DNA of 64,000 bases from assembly GCA_947492905.1 (NCBI GenBank), contig CANLOL010000001.1:1032578-1096577 (forward strand), given 5' to 3'. Of this stretch, positions 36,633 to 45,225 are shown one piece after another; the first letter of the stretch is position 1, and the number at the start of each line of letters is the position of its first letter. The translations under genes were made by a program, and so were the position numbers. The notes beneath the pieces are model-generated. The model saw only the letters and a list, made by a program, of their open reading frames with translations. It was not told the DNA's origin and did not search any database. This DNA is from an uncultured Sphingorhabdus sp. (lineage in GTDB: Bacteria; Pseudomonadota; Alphaproteobacteria; Sphingomonadales; Sphingomonadaceae).

Positions 36633-37408
36633 TGCAGGCGCTGATTGATGCCTTGGCGATCCCTGATAGCTGCTTGCTGGATAAGCCGGTGTATAAGAAA
36701 ATGTTTCTGGACCACGGCGATCTGGATGTCACCGACCGTAAAGCCTTGAGCGAAGATGTTTCGCGCATCCGTTGGCTTTACACGCTGAAACCGGATACGA
36801 TCAATATCAGCCCATACCAAGACGGCGAACGCGAGTTTCTGGAAATTGCGGTGCTTACCGTGACGCTTAACAATACGGCCCGCGTCCGGCGTATTGCGGG
36901 ACTGATGCACCGGGCCATACCCTATCCGTTGATCCTGATATTTGATGACGGCACAAATGCCTGCATCAGCACTGCCGACAAGAGGATTAATCAGACCGAT
37001 AAAGCCAAGCTGGTTATCGAAGATCGCTGGCTAACAGGCTGGATAGATATATCTGTACCAACACAAGTGCAGCGGGATTTTTTAGAAGCAATCAGCTTTC
37101 ACAAGCTGCCATCAACCAATTTCTATGCCCTATATCGGGCCTATCAAGCGCTTGTGATCGCCATAATCGCGGCTGAGCGCAGCGGAACATTTCAAGCTGT
37201 TAATATTGCCGTATCGCAACAACATGCGACCATATTGCGAAAAATTGAAGCATTAGAACGGGAAATTGCCGAGCATAGAGCAAAGCTGAAACGTGAAACA
37301 CAAATGGCGAGCAAAATTACCTTGAACAGCGCGATAAGAACGCGCAAAGATGCTATACTGTCTTTAACAAGCGAATTGAAATATTCGCCCAATAATATTG
37401 AGTATTAG
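36629..37408 (+). CDS. DUF4391 domain protein
   Basis: A 259-residue protein matching what I know as DUF4391: an N-terminal region with RKALSEDVSRIRWLYTLKP, a beta-rich middle (EFLEIAVLTVTL, then MHRAIPYPLILIFDDG) and a C-terminal coiled coil (ALEREIAEHRAKLKRE). DUF4391 genes regularly lie between a helicase gene and a type III methylase gene, so a structural or regulatory part in the complex is likely, but the biochemical role is not known to me. The start overlaps the helicase stop and its stop is eight bases before the mod start. Confidence 0.85.
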   Translation: MMQALIDALAIPDSCLLDKPVYKKMFLDHGDLDVTDRKALSEDVSRIRWLYTLKPDTINISPYQDGEREFLEIAVLTVTLNNTARVRRIAGLMHRAIPYPLILIFDDGTNACISTADKRINQTDKAKLVIEDRWLTGWIDISVPTQVQRDFLEAISFHKLPSTNFYALYRAYQALVIAIIAAERSGTFQAVNIAVSQQHATILRKIEALEREIAEHRAKLKRETQMASKITLNSAIRTRKDAILSLTSELKYSPNNIEY

Positions 37409-37416
37409 AGAAATAT

Positions 37417-39306
37417 ATGCCGATAGAAAAAGTGACGGAGCAAGACGGCCAGAGCGCCAATATCATCGATGAGAATATTGAGCAGATGAAGGCATTATTC
37501 CCCGATGCCTTTACCGAAGGCGCGGACGGCGAGCAAAAGGTCGACTTTGCCGTGTTGCGCCAGCTTTTGGGCGATGCAGCAGTGCTGGAGGAAGGCGAGG
37601 AAAAATACGGCCTCAATTGGCATGGCAAGAAGCAAGCACGGCAGATAGCGCTCACGCCCAGCACCGGTACTTTGCTGCCCTGTCCAGAAGAAAGCGTTGA
37701 TTGGGACACGACGCAGAATCTGTTTATCGAAGGTGATAATTTAGAGGTGCTTAAACTCTTGCAAAAGAGTTATGCTGGTAAGGTGAAGATGATTTATATT
37801 GACCCGCCCTATAATACCGGCAAGGAGTTTATCTATCCCGATAATTTTCAGGACAATCTAGATACTTATCTTAAATACACTGGGCAGAAGGGCGAAGAGG
37901 GGCTGAAGCTAACTTCCAATACTGAATCAGGGGGGAGAAAACACACAAACTGGCTCAGCATGATGCTTCCACGCTTGCGTGTCTCGAAGTCTCTGCTGAA
38001 AGCCGGTGGCCTAGTATTCATTTCAATTGATGATGCTGAGTTTCCTAATCTTCGATTTTTATGTGACGAAGTTTTTGGCGCGGAAAATTTTGCAGGAAGC
38101 ATCGTTTGGAAAAAAAAGACAAATGGCAACAATGTAGGCAATATTCCGCCAGTCCATGATTATATTGTTGCATACGGTAAAAGCATTACTGACGACAGCG
38201 TTTTAGGTTTCCCAATCTCCGATGAGTTCCTAGAAAAAACATATAAAAATCCGGATCATGATCCGCGCGGCGCTTGGACAACATCTGACCTATCCGCGAA
38301 CCATGAAGGGCCACACTTCCCAATAACAAACCCAAATTCAGGTCAAGTGTTTAATCCACCTAAGGGAAGATATTGGGTGTTCAACGAAAAAGAAGTGCTC
38401 AAACGAATTGATGATGGAAGAATAATTTTTGGAAAGAGTGGGAATGCCGCTCCCGTCCAAAAAAAATACCTCTCCGAAAGAGCATCAACACGGTTCAAGG
38501 CGGAGTCTTGGTGGGACTCACACGGCATGAACTCTGATGGCACTGCCGAAATGGGGGGAATGTTCGAGCCGAAGGTTTTTGATCATCCCAAACCAACTCG
38601 ACTTTTGCAAAACATCGTCGAAATTTCGACTGAAAAAGATGATGTAATCTTAGATTTCTTCGCAGGCTCTGGTTCAATGGGCCATGCTGTTTTTTCGCAG
38701 AATGCCAAAGACGGAGCTGAGAGGCGCTTTATATTGACTCAGCTTCCTGAAGAATTCTCAGAGGGTTCGATCGCATCGAAATTAGGCTATTCAAACATTT
38801 CAGAATTAGCGATGGAGCGTCTGCGCAGAGCGGCTGATGCAGAAAAGAAACGAGACTCCGATGTTTCCTCAGATCTAGGTTTTAGGGTCTTCAAGCTTGC
38901 CTCTTCTAACATAAATGCTTGGAACCCAGATCGCACCGATCTCGAAGAAACATTGATTTCTCACAAAGAGCATCTGGTCGAAGGGCGTAGCGATCAGGAC
39001 GTGCTGTATGAATTGCTGCTGAAACGCGGCATTGAACTCACCGTGCCGATCGAAGAAAAAGAGGCCGCAGGAAAAACCATCTATAGTATCGGCTATGGCG
39101 TTCTGTTCGCCTGTCTCGATACCAGCATCGCCAAGGACGACGTGGATGCGGTGGCTAGCGCAATATCGCAATGGCACAAAGAGCTGGAACCAGAAACAGA
39201 CAGCCATGTGTTTTTCCGCGACAGCGCCTTTGCCGACGATTGCGCCAAAAGCAATATGGTCGCAATTTTAGAGCAAAATGGCATTGCCCATGTCCGCAGC
39301 CTGTAA
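37417..39306 (+). CDS. Type III restriction-modification methyltransferase (Mod)
   Basis: Modifies an adenine in the target site and supplies sequence recognition to the Res subunit. The 629-residue protein has LFIEGDNLEVLKLLQKSYAG, the catalytic DPPYNTGKEF from residue 129 and the AdoMet-binding DFFAGSGSMGHAV near residue 413, the beta-class order typical of Mod. The region between the motifs (nucleotides about 37900-38900) is visibly more AT-rich than both flanks; this is where Mod proteins carry their target-recognition domain, so it looks swapped in by recombination. The res gene starts 24 bases downstream. All motifs intact. Confidence 0.93.
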   Translation: MPIEKVTEQDGQSANIIDENIEQMKALFPDAFTEGADGEQKVDFAVLRQLLGDAAVLEEGEEKYGLNWHGKKQARQIALTPSTGTLLPCPEESVDWDTTQNLFIEGDNLEVLKLLQKSYAGKVKMIYIDPPYNTGKEFIYPDNFQDNLDTYLKYTGQKGEEGLKLTSNTESGGRKHTNWLSMMLPRLRVSKSLLKAGGLVFISIDDAEFPNLRFLCDEVFGAENFAGSIVWKKKTNGNNVGNIPPVHDYIVAYGKSITDDSVLGFPISDEFLEKTYKNPDHDPRGAWTTSDLSANHEGPHFPITNPNSGQVFNPPKGRYWVFNEKEVLKRIDDGRIIFGKSGNAAPVQKKYLSERASTRFKAESWWDSHGMNSDGTAEMGGMFEPKVFDHPKPTRLLQNIVEISTEKDDVILDFFAGSGSMGHAVFSQNAKDGAERRFILTQLPEEFSEGSIASKLGYSNISELAMERLRRAADAEKKRDSDVSSDLGFRVFKLASSNINAWNPDRTDLEETLISHKEHLVEGRSDQDVLYELLLKRGIELTVPIEEKEAAGKTIYSIGYGVLFACLDTSIAKDDVDAVASAISQWHKELEPETDSHVFFRDSAFADDCAKSNMVAILEQNGIAHVRSL

Positions 39307-39330
39307 ATTTGAAATGATAGGCCACCCCTT

Positions 39331-42330
39331 ATGCCAAAACCCATGAAACTGCATTTCGAAGATGATCTGGACTATCAACAATCGGCCATCGCTTCGGTGG
39401 TTGATCTGTTCAAGGGGCAGGAAATATCCCGTTCCGAATTTACCATCACCTATCGCCCCGAAAGCGGGCCGCAGGCGGATTTGGGTTTGGTCGAAAGCGA
39501 TCTGGGTGTCGGCAACCGGCTACAACTGATAGACGAAGAATTGCTGGAAAATCTAGCTACGGTGCAATTGCGCAATGGCTTGCCGCAGGATATTGTGCTG
39601 CAATCGGGCGATTTTACCGTGGAAATGGAGACAGGCACGGGCAAAACCTATGTCTATCTGCGCACCATATTTGAGCTTAGTCAGTACTATGGCTTTACCA
39701 AATTTGTGATTGTTGTGCCATCGGTTGCGATCAAAGAGGGCACCTACAAAACGTTGGAAATCACCCGCGAGCATTTTGAAAACCTCTATCCTAAGGCCAA
39801 GGGATATGAATATTTTCCTTATGATAGCGCGAAGCTGGGCCAAGTGCGCAATTTCGCGACCAGCTCGACAATACAGATCATGGTCACGACCGTCGGTGCG
39901 ATCAACAAAAAGGATATTAACAATCTTTATAAAGAGAATGAGAATACCGGTGGGGAAAAGCCGATTGACTTGATAAAGGCAACCAATCCGATCATCATTG
40001 TGGATGAACCGCAAAGCGTTGATGGTGGCCTGAAAGGCGCAGGAAAAACCGCGCTTGCTGCGATGAATCCGCTTTGCACTCTACGTTATTCCGCGACCCA
40101 TGCCGATAAGCATCATATGGTTTATCGGCTCGACGCGGTGGACGCTTATGAGCGCGGCCTTGTAAAGCAGATTGAGGTCGCCTCGCTGGAAATCGAAGGC
40201 GGGCATAATAAGCCTTATGTAAAGCTGATCTCTACCCATAACCGCCAAGGTTCTATCATCGCTAAGGTAGAGCTGGATATTGCGCGGGGTAAGAATATCA
40301 AAAGACAGGTGCTGACCGTTGATGATGGTGATGATCTGGAGCAGCTGACGGGCCGCAATATCTATGCGGACATGCAAATCGGCACGATCACAGTCGGCCC
40401 GAATGAAAGCATCGAGCTGAAAGGGCCGGGACTGGACAAAGCGTTGAAGCCCGGAACGTCGCACGGCGGCGTGGACGGCGATGAGCAAAAGCGGATGATG
40501 ATCAGCCGCACGATCAAAGAGCATCTCGACAAGGAATTGCGCTTTGTCGAAACAGGCCGCCCGATCAAGGTATTGAGCTTATTTTTTATAGATAGTGTTG
40601 AATTTTATCGCCAATATGATGAGGATGGCAATATAGTGAAGGGCAAATATGCCCAAATGTTTGAAGAGGAATATAAGCGCCTTGCCAAGCAGCCCGATTA
40701 TCAAACGCTATTTGCGTCCATTGATAGAGATCAGGATATAGAAGCGCTGCATAATGGCTATTTCTCTATCGACAAAAAGGGCGGTTGGACCGAAACTGCC
40801 GAGAATAATCAGGCTAATCGGGATAATGCTGAACGCGCCTATAATCTGATTATGAAGGATAAAGAGAAGCTGCTTAGTTTCGATACGAAGCTTAAATTTA
40901 TTTTTTCACATTCTGCGCTGCGCGAAGGATGGGATAACCCGAATGTCTTCCAGATTTGCACCCTGCGCGACATGGGAAGCGAACGCGAACGCCGCCAGAC
41001 TATTGGGCGTGGGCTGCGGCTTTGTGTGAATCAGCAAGGCCAGAGGCTGCGCGGGCATGATGTCAACACGCTGACTGTGGTGGCGACCGAAAGCTATGAA
41101 GATTTTGCCAAGAACCTTCAGACCGAAATCGAGAAAGACACCGGCATCAAATTCGGCATTGTAGAGCTGCATCAATTTGCCGCTATCCAAGTTCAAAACG
41201 AAGATGGCGAGAGCAAGCCTTTGGGCGCGACTGCTTCCGAGAAGCTTTGGCAGCATTTGAAGCAAGCCGAATTGATTGATGCAAATGGACGTGTTCAGGA
41301 CAGCTTGCGCTCTGCCTTGAAAGACGGAACGCTTGAAATTCCAGAAGAGTTTGACGCGCAAGCCGAGGAAATCAATGCGATATTGAAGAAACTCGCTGGA
41401 CGTTTGGACATTAAGAATGCTGATGACCGCAAAGTTATCCATACACGTGAGGCTGTTTTAGAAAGCCCTGAATTTAAGGCTTTATGGGACCGTATCAAGC
41501 ACAAGAGCACCTATCGCGTCGAATTCGACAATGCGAAGCTGATTGATGACTGCGCGGAAAATATCCGCAATAGCGAGCCAATCACCAAGACGCGTGCACG
41601 TTTCCGCAAGGCGGGCCTTGAAATAGGCAAAGGCGGCGTTGAGGCTCGCGAAGGTGGCAATGTTAGCGCCTATACAACGATCAATGAGGATGACATTGAA
41701 CTGCCCGACATCATCACCGACTTGCAGGATAAGACACAACTCACCCGCAACAGCATCGTCGATATATTGCTGAAGAGCGACCGGATCGAAGATTTCAAAC
41801 GCAACCCGCAGCAATTCATCGATCAATCTGCCGAAGCGATCAATCGTACCAAGCGGCTCGCCTTAGTCGATGGCATCAAATATCAGCGCATCGGCGACGA
41901 TCATTTTTATTGCCAAGAGCTGTTCAAACAGGAAGAGCTGAAGAGCTACATGAAGAATGCCGTCAAAGCCGATAAATCGGTCTTTGAGTATGTAGTCTAT
42001 GATTCAGCTGGAACTGAGAAGGTCTTTGCAGAAGATTTGGAGGCCAATGAGGCCGTGAAGGTCTATGCAAAGCTCCCAGCATGGTTCAAAATTCCGACAC
42101 CGCTAGGCACCTATAACCCCGACTGGGCAGTCTTGGTTGAGCAGGGCGGCGAAGAAAAACTGTTCTTTGTAGTGGAGACGAAAAGCAGTGGTTGGTGGGA
42201 TGATTTGCGCCATCAAGAAGGTGCAAAGATCAAATGCGGAGAGAAGCATTTCAAAGCGATTGAAGCAGAAAGCAACCCCGCAAAATTTGTGAAAGCCACT
42301 TCGGTTGGTGGAGTTATGAAACATGTTTAA
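39331..42330 (+). CDS. Type III restriction endonuclease subunit (Res)
   Basis: Helicase-nuclease of the type III system. At 999 residues it has the normal length. Walker A is METGTGKTYVY near residue 100, motif II is the Res-typical VDEPQSVDGG near 224, motif VI is RRQTIGRGLRLCVNQQG, and the C-terminal nuclease shows YNPDWAVL and VVETKSSGWW (PD near 930, E-x-K near 949-951). It requires Mod for site recognition. It is the last gene of the operon; I see no clear terminator after it. No frameshift, so the system should be functional. Confidence 0.93.
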   Translation: MPKPMKLHFEDDLDYQQSAIASVVDLFKGQEISRSEFTITYRPESGPQADLGLVESDLGVGNRLQLIDEELLENLATVQLRNGLPQDIVLQSGDFTVEMETGTGKTYVYLRTIFELSQYYGFTKFVIVVPSVAIKEGTYKTLEITREHFENLYPKAKGYEYFPYDSAKLGQVRNFATSSTIQIMVTTVGAINKKDINNLYKENENTGGEKPIDLIKATNPIIIVDEPQSVDGGLKGAGKTALAAMNPLCTLRYSATHADKHHMVYRLDAVDAYERGLVKQIEVASLEIEGGHNKPYVKLISTHNRQGSIIAKVELDIARGKNIKRQVLTVDDGDDLEQLTGRNIYADMQIGTITVGPNESIELKGPGLDKALKPGTSHGGVDGDEQKRMMISRTIKEHLDKELRFVETGRPIKVLSLFFIDSVEFYRQYDEDGNIVKGKYAQMFEEEYKRLAKQPDYQTLFASIDRDQDIEALHNGYFSIDKKGGWTETAENNQANRDNAERAYNLIMKDKEKLLSFDTKLKFIFSHSALREGWDNPNVFQICTLRDMGSERERRQTIGRGLRLCVNQQGQRLRGHDVNTLTVVATESYEDFAKNLQTEIEKDTGIKFGIVELHQFAAIQVQNEDGESKPLGATASEKLWQHLKQAELIDANGRVQDSLRSALKDGTLEIPEEFDAQAEEINAILKKLAGRLDIKNADDRKVIHTREAVLESPEFKALWDRIKHKSTYRVEFDNAKLIDDCAENIRNSEPITKTRARFRKAGLEIGKGGVEAREGGNVSAYTTINEDDIELPDIITDLQDKTQLTRNSIVDILLKSDRIEDFKRNPQQFIDQSAEAINRTKRLALVDGIKYQRIGDDHFYCQELFKQEELKSYMKNAVKADKSVFEYVVYDSAGTEKVFAEDLEANEAVKVYAKLPAWFKIPTPLGTYNPDWAVLVEQGGEEKLFFVVETKSSGWWDDLRHQEGAKIKCGEKHFKAIEAESNPAKFVKATSVGGVMKHV

Positions 42331-42709
42331 ATAGGCTAGAGGCAAGATCATAATAGTTCGTATTCTGCCATTAGCTGAGCAGAATCGAACGTATTAACTA
42401 TTAGAATTTCAATTAGATCGAGGCCAATCTCAACTCTAAGGTCTGTTTGTATTTGTAACGGTTTGGTTCCAGTCACTTGAGCGTGTAATATTCGCGCAAA
42501 CACAAACAAATGGACTGGACTTGCGGTTTGGTTCGAGCATTATGTGTTTAACACATATAATATCTGCATCGCCATAATGTCTGAATAAGGCATGTGGCCT
42601 TCTCGGGTGAAAGCGCTGGATTGTCCGGCGCTCAGACCGGAGATTATAAAATGCTTAATGAAAAAATAACCTTAACTATACAATCTGCGTGCTACGCGCT
42701 CAAAACATT
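42331..42709. other. Intergenic region with short direct and inverted repeats
   Basis: A 379-base gap between res and the DUF2924 gene. It contains an inverted repeat TGTTTGTATTTG (42444-42455) versus CAAACACAAACA (42497-42508, one mismatch), two direct copies of CGGTTTGGTTC (42459-42469 and 42524-42534) and a near-palindrome ATGTGTTTAACACAT around 42540-42555. These could be operator or recombinase-binding sites for the recombinase operon. No gene is seen. Confidence 0.5.
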
Positions 42710-43180
42710 ATGAGTGGGCTAGAGAAACGGCTGGATGCGATAAGTATAATGTCAGTCTCGCAGCTTCGCGTTGAATGGACAAAAGTGTTTCGTGAAGTTC
42801 CGCCAGATGTGAGCGCAGATATTTTGGCGCGGGCTATTTCTTATCACCTGCAGGAGCGGGCGTTTGGAAGCCTTGCGGCTGCGTCGCGAAGGCACATAAA
42901 ACGCATTGCAGGTCAGTTTGACGAGGCAGGAACCTTATCGGTAAAGCCCTTTGCAGGTAATGATTTGAAACCAGGAACGCGTCTTGCTCGCGATTGGCAT
43001 GGCAAAACGCACCATGTGCTTGTCCTTGATAATGGTTTCTTGTTTGAGGAGCGCAAATATAAATCGCTCACTCAGATCGCTATTTTAATTACGGGTACCA
43101 AATGGTCAGGGCCGCGTTTCTTTGGTCTGGTTAAGCGCAAGGCTGCGAAGCCTATGAAGCTGGCAGCCGAACATGCATGA
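42710..43180 (+). CDS. DUF2924 domain protein
   Basis: A 156-residue basic protein of the DUF2924 family: LRVEWTKVFREVPPDVSADI, then GTRLARDWHGKTHHVLVLD and YKSLTQIAILITGTKWSGPRFFGL. In alphaproteobacteria DUF2924 genes are almost always found directly before a large serine recombinase gene, as here, where the two overlap by eight bases. A DNA-binding accessory or directionality role is inferred. I use ATG 42710; a GTG at 42689 is in frame but adds seven residues of poor conservation. Confidence 0.88.
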   Translation: MSGLEKRLDAISIMSVSQLRVEWTKVFREVPPDVSADILARAISYHLQERAFGSLAAASRRHIKRIAGQFDEAGTLSVKPFAGNDLKPGTRLARDWHGKTHHVLVLDNGFLFEERKYKSLTQIAILITGTKWSGPRFFGLVKRKAAKPMKLAAEHA

Positions 43181-44867
43181 CCCGAAACCTATGGGACGCG
43201 GTGAGGCAGCACCCTCCAAGCGCTGCGCTATCTATACCCGCAAATCGACTGAAGAAGGATTGGAACAGGAGTTTAACAGCCTTGATGCGCAGCGCGAGGC
43301 TTGTGAAGCCTATATCATAAGCCAGCGGCATGAAGGTTGGAAACTGATGCACGAGCTATATGATGACGGCGGTTATTCCGGCGGCACTATGGAGCGTCCA
43401 GCATTAAAAAGGCTGCTCTCCGATGTGGCTGCAGGTAAAGTGGATATCATTATTGTCTACAAGGTTGACCGCTTAACGAGAGCATTGGCAGACTTTGCAA
43501 AAATCGTCGATATATTGGATTTGGCAGGGGCGTCATTCGTATCTGTAACTCAATCTTTTAACACCACGACTAGCATGGGGCGGCTGACGCTGAATGTATT
43601 GCTCTCATTTGCTCAGTTTGAGCGCGAGGTCACGGGCGAGCGCATCCGTGATAAGATAGCAGCTTCCAAAAAGAAGGGTATGTGGATGGGCGGTGTGGTG
43701 CCGCTAGGTTATGATGTGGTTGATCGCAAGCTAGTTATTAATGCTGATGAAGCAGAACGTGTCTGCCATATCTATCGCCGTTATCTGGCTTTGGGATCAG
43801 TGGGTGCCCTCGCAAGCGAATTAGAACGCGATAATATACGCAGTAAGAAGCGTATATATAGTGATGGAAGAAGTGGCGGTGACCAGACCTTGGGTAAAGG
43901 TGCGCTAGCGCATCTGCTTCAGAACCGAATATTTTTAGGAGAGATCACGCATAAGGGAGTAAGTTATGAGGGTGAACATGATGCTATTGTTGAAGTGTCG
44001 CTCTGGAATGATGTGCAGGCCATGCTCCATGCGAACCGCAACAATCACAAATATCAATCGCGTGCAGACCAACCCAGTCCGCTGGCAGGAATGCTCTCGG
44101 ACGGTGATGGCAGGGCAATGACACCCAGTCATGCGAAACGAGGGACTAAACGTTACCGCTATTATATTACGCGGCCCTATGGAACCGATGGTAAGTCTTC
44201 GCCAGATACATGGCGCGTTCCCGCAGGAGAGATTGAACCTGCCATAAAAGCGCATCTTATCAAATGGTTTAAAGACGAAGCTGGCATCATTAGGGAATTA
44301 GTATCGATTATAGATAGTAAACCACTCCAAACGATCATTTGTGATTGCGGCGTTATCGCAGCACACATCAACACAGCAACGCCAGCCAAGCTTAGAGAAT
44401 TATTATTAGCTATTAGACTAGTCGTTAATCTATCGGATGAGGCTATCACGATGAAGTTTAGCGTATTTGAGCTTGCCAGATATTTATATCCTGATCTGCA
44501 AATCGAGAATCACATCGAAGATATTTCTATATTAATACCGATGCGCATCGCACGGCGAGGGCAGGAGCTGCGACTAATCTTTGCTCAATCCGATAATCTA
44601 TCGCCAGCGCGGATCGACAACAAACTGGTCGGATTGATTGCAAAAGCTGAGGCTGCTTACAACAGACTTGCAAGTGATGCTGCGATCCCGCGCACGGAAA
44701 AACCGCATTTGGTTCGTCTCGCACGGCTTAAGTTTTTGGCACCGGACATCGTTACGGCCATACTCGAAGGCAAACAGCCAACATTATTGACAGCGAGAAA
44801 AATGATACGCGCCACAAATATCCCGCTTTGTTGGAAGCAGCAACGCGCATTTTTTGGCTTTGACTGA
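43173..44867 (+). CDS. Large serine recombinase
   Basis: Site-specific recombinase of the resolvase/invertase superfamily. The catalytic domain has CAIYTRKSTEEG with the nucleophile at S25, then GGYSGGTMERPALKRLL, VYKVDRLTRALADF and SMGRLTLNVLLSFAQFERE. A recombinase domain follows (KKGMWMGGVVPLGYDV) and then the LAGMLSDGDGRAMTPSHAK block, which corresponds to the zinc-ribbon position but lacks cysteines, as in other sphingomonad members. Length 564 is complete. It is coupled to DUF2924 and lies about 225 bases from the tRNA-Thr gene. It probably mobilised part or all of the accessory region, though the attachment sites are not identified. Confidence 0.92.
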   Translation: MHDPKPMGRGEAAPSKRCAIYTRKSTEEGLEQEFNSLDAQREACEAYIISQRHEGWKLMHELYDDGGYSGGTMERPALKRLLSDVAAGKVDIIIVYKVDRLTRALADFAKIVDILDLAGASFVSVTQSFNTTTSMGRLTLNVLLSFAQFEREVTGERIRDKIAASKKKGMWMGGVVPLGYDVVDRKLVINADEAERVCHIYRRYLALGSVGALASELERDNIRSKKRIYSDGRSGGDQTLGKGALAHLLQNRIFLGEITHKGVSYEGEHDAIVEVSLWNDVQAMLHANRNNHKYQSRADQPSPLAGMLSDGDGRAMTPSHAKRGTKRYRYYITRPYGTDGKSSPDTWRVPAGEIEPAIKAHLIKWFKDEAGIIRELVSIIDSKPLQTIICDCGVIAAHINTATPAKLRELLLAIRLVVNLSDEAITMKFSVFELARYLYPDLQIENHIEDISILIPMRIARRGQELRLIFAQSDNLSPARIDNKLVGLIAKAEAAYNRLASDAAIPRTEKPHLVRLARLKFLAPDIVTAILEGKQPTLLTARKMIRATNIPLCWKQQRAFFGFD

Positions 44868-45091
44868 CAGATATTAAGCTCAGATTAGCGAACTGATTGA
44901 ATAGGCCTAAATCAACTTTTAGGACAGTTTTGGTCACGCAGAGAAAATACTCTTAATCTGCGTATATCTCTCTAACAAAATGCTCTCTCTAGCCTATTTC
45001 ATAAAATACGTACTGCAAAAGCCCCTGAACTGCGCGGGTCTGCGGGTCATTACCAGACTTATATTGGAGACCAAAGCATTGGGGAACTGAG

Positions 45092-45167
45092 TGGTGCCGA
45101 ATATCCGACTCGAACGGATGACCTACCGCTTACAAGGCGGTTGCTCTACCAGCTGAGCTAATTCGGC
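45092..45167 (-). tRNA. tRNA-Thr (anticodon TGT)
   Basis: On the minus strand the 76 bases fold as a standard cloverleaf: acceptor GCCGAAT paired with ATTCGGC, D arm GCTC...GAGC, anticodon stem ACCGC/GCGGT around loop CTTGTAA, T arm ATCCG-TTCGAGT-CGGAT, and an encoded ACCA end. Anticodon TGT reads ACA threonine codons. It lies at the right edge of the accessory region, about 225 bases beyond the recombinase gene. I found no fragment of this tRNA at the left edge, so it is not shown to be the integration site. Confidence 0.97.
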
Positions 45168-45225
45168 ACAGGAAACGGAAACTGGTATTTATTCCGATTC
45201 ATTCTTTATGCATGCGCCCTTAGCC

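Noticed and set aside
36464-36910. 148-codon minus-strand frame over the helicase/DUF4391 junction
   Set aside because: It overlaps two well-supported genes entirely and has no recognisable content; it is a shadow frame.
33441-42330. DISARM or BREX defence system
   Set aside because: A helicase plus methyltransferase suggested these, but there is no DrmA/DrmB/DrmC, no PglZ, no BrxC-like ATPase. Mod and Res motifs plus DUF4391 fit a type III-like system instead.
45092-45167. tRNA-Thr as proven integration site of the island
   Set aside because: No duplicate of the tRNA 3' end is seen at the other end of the accessory region, and the integrase is of the serine type, which rarely uses tRNA genes.
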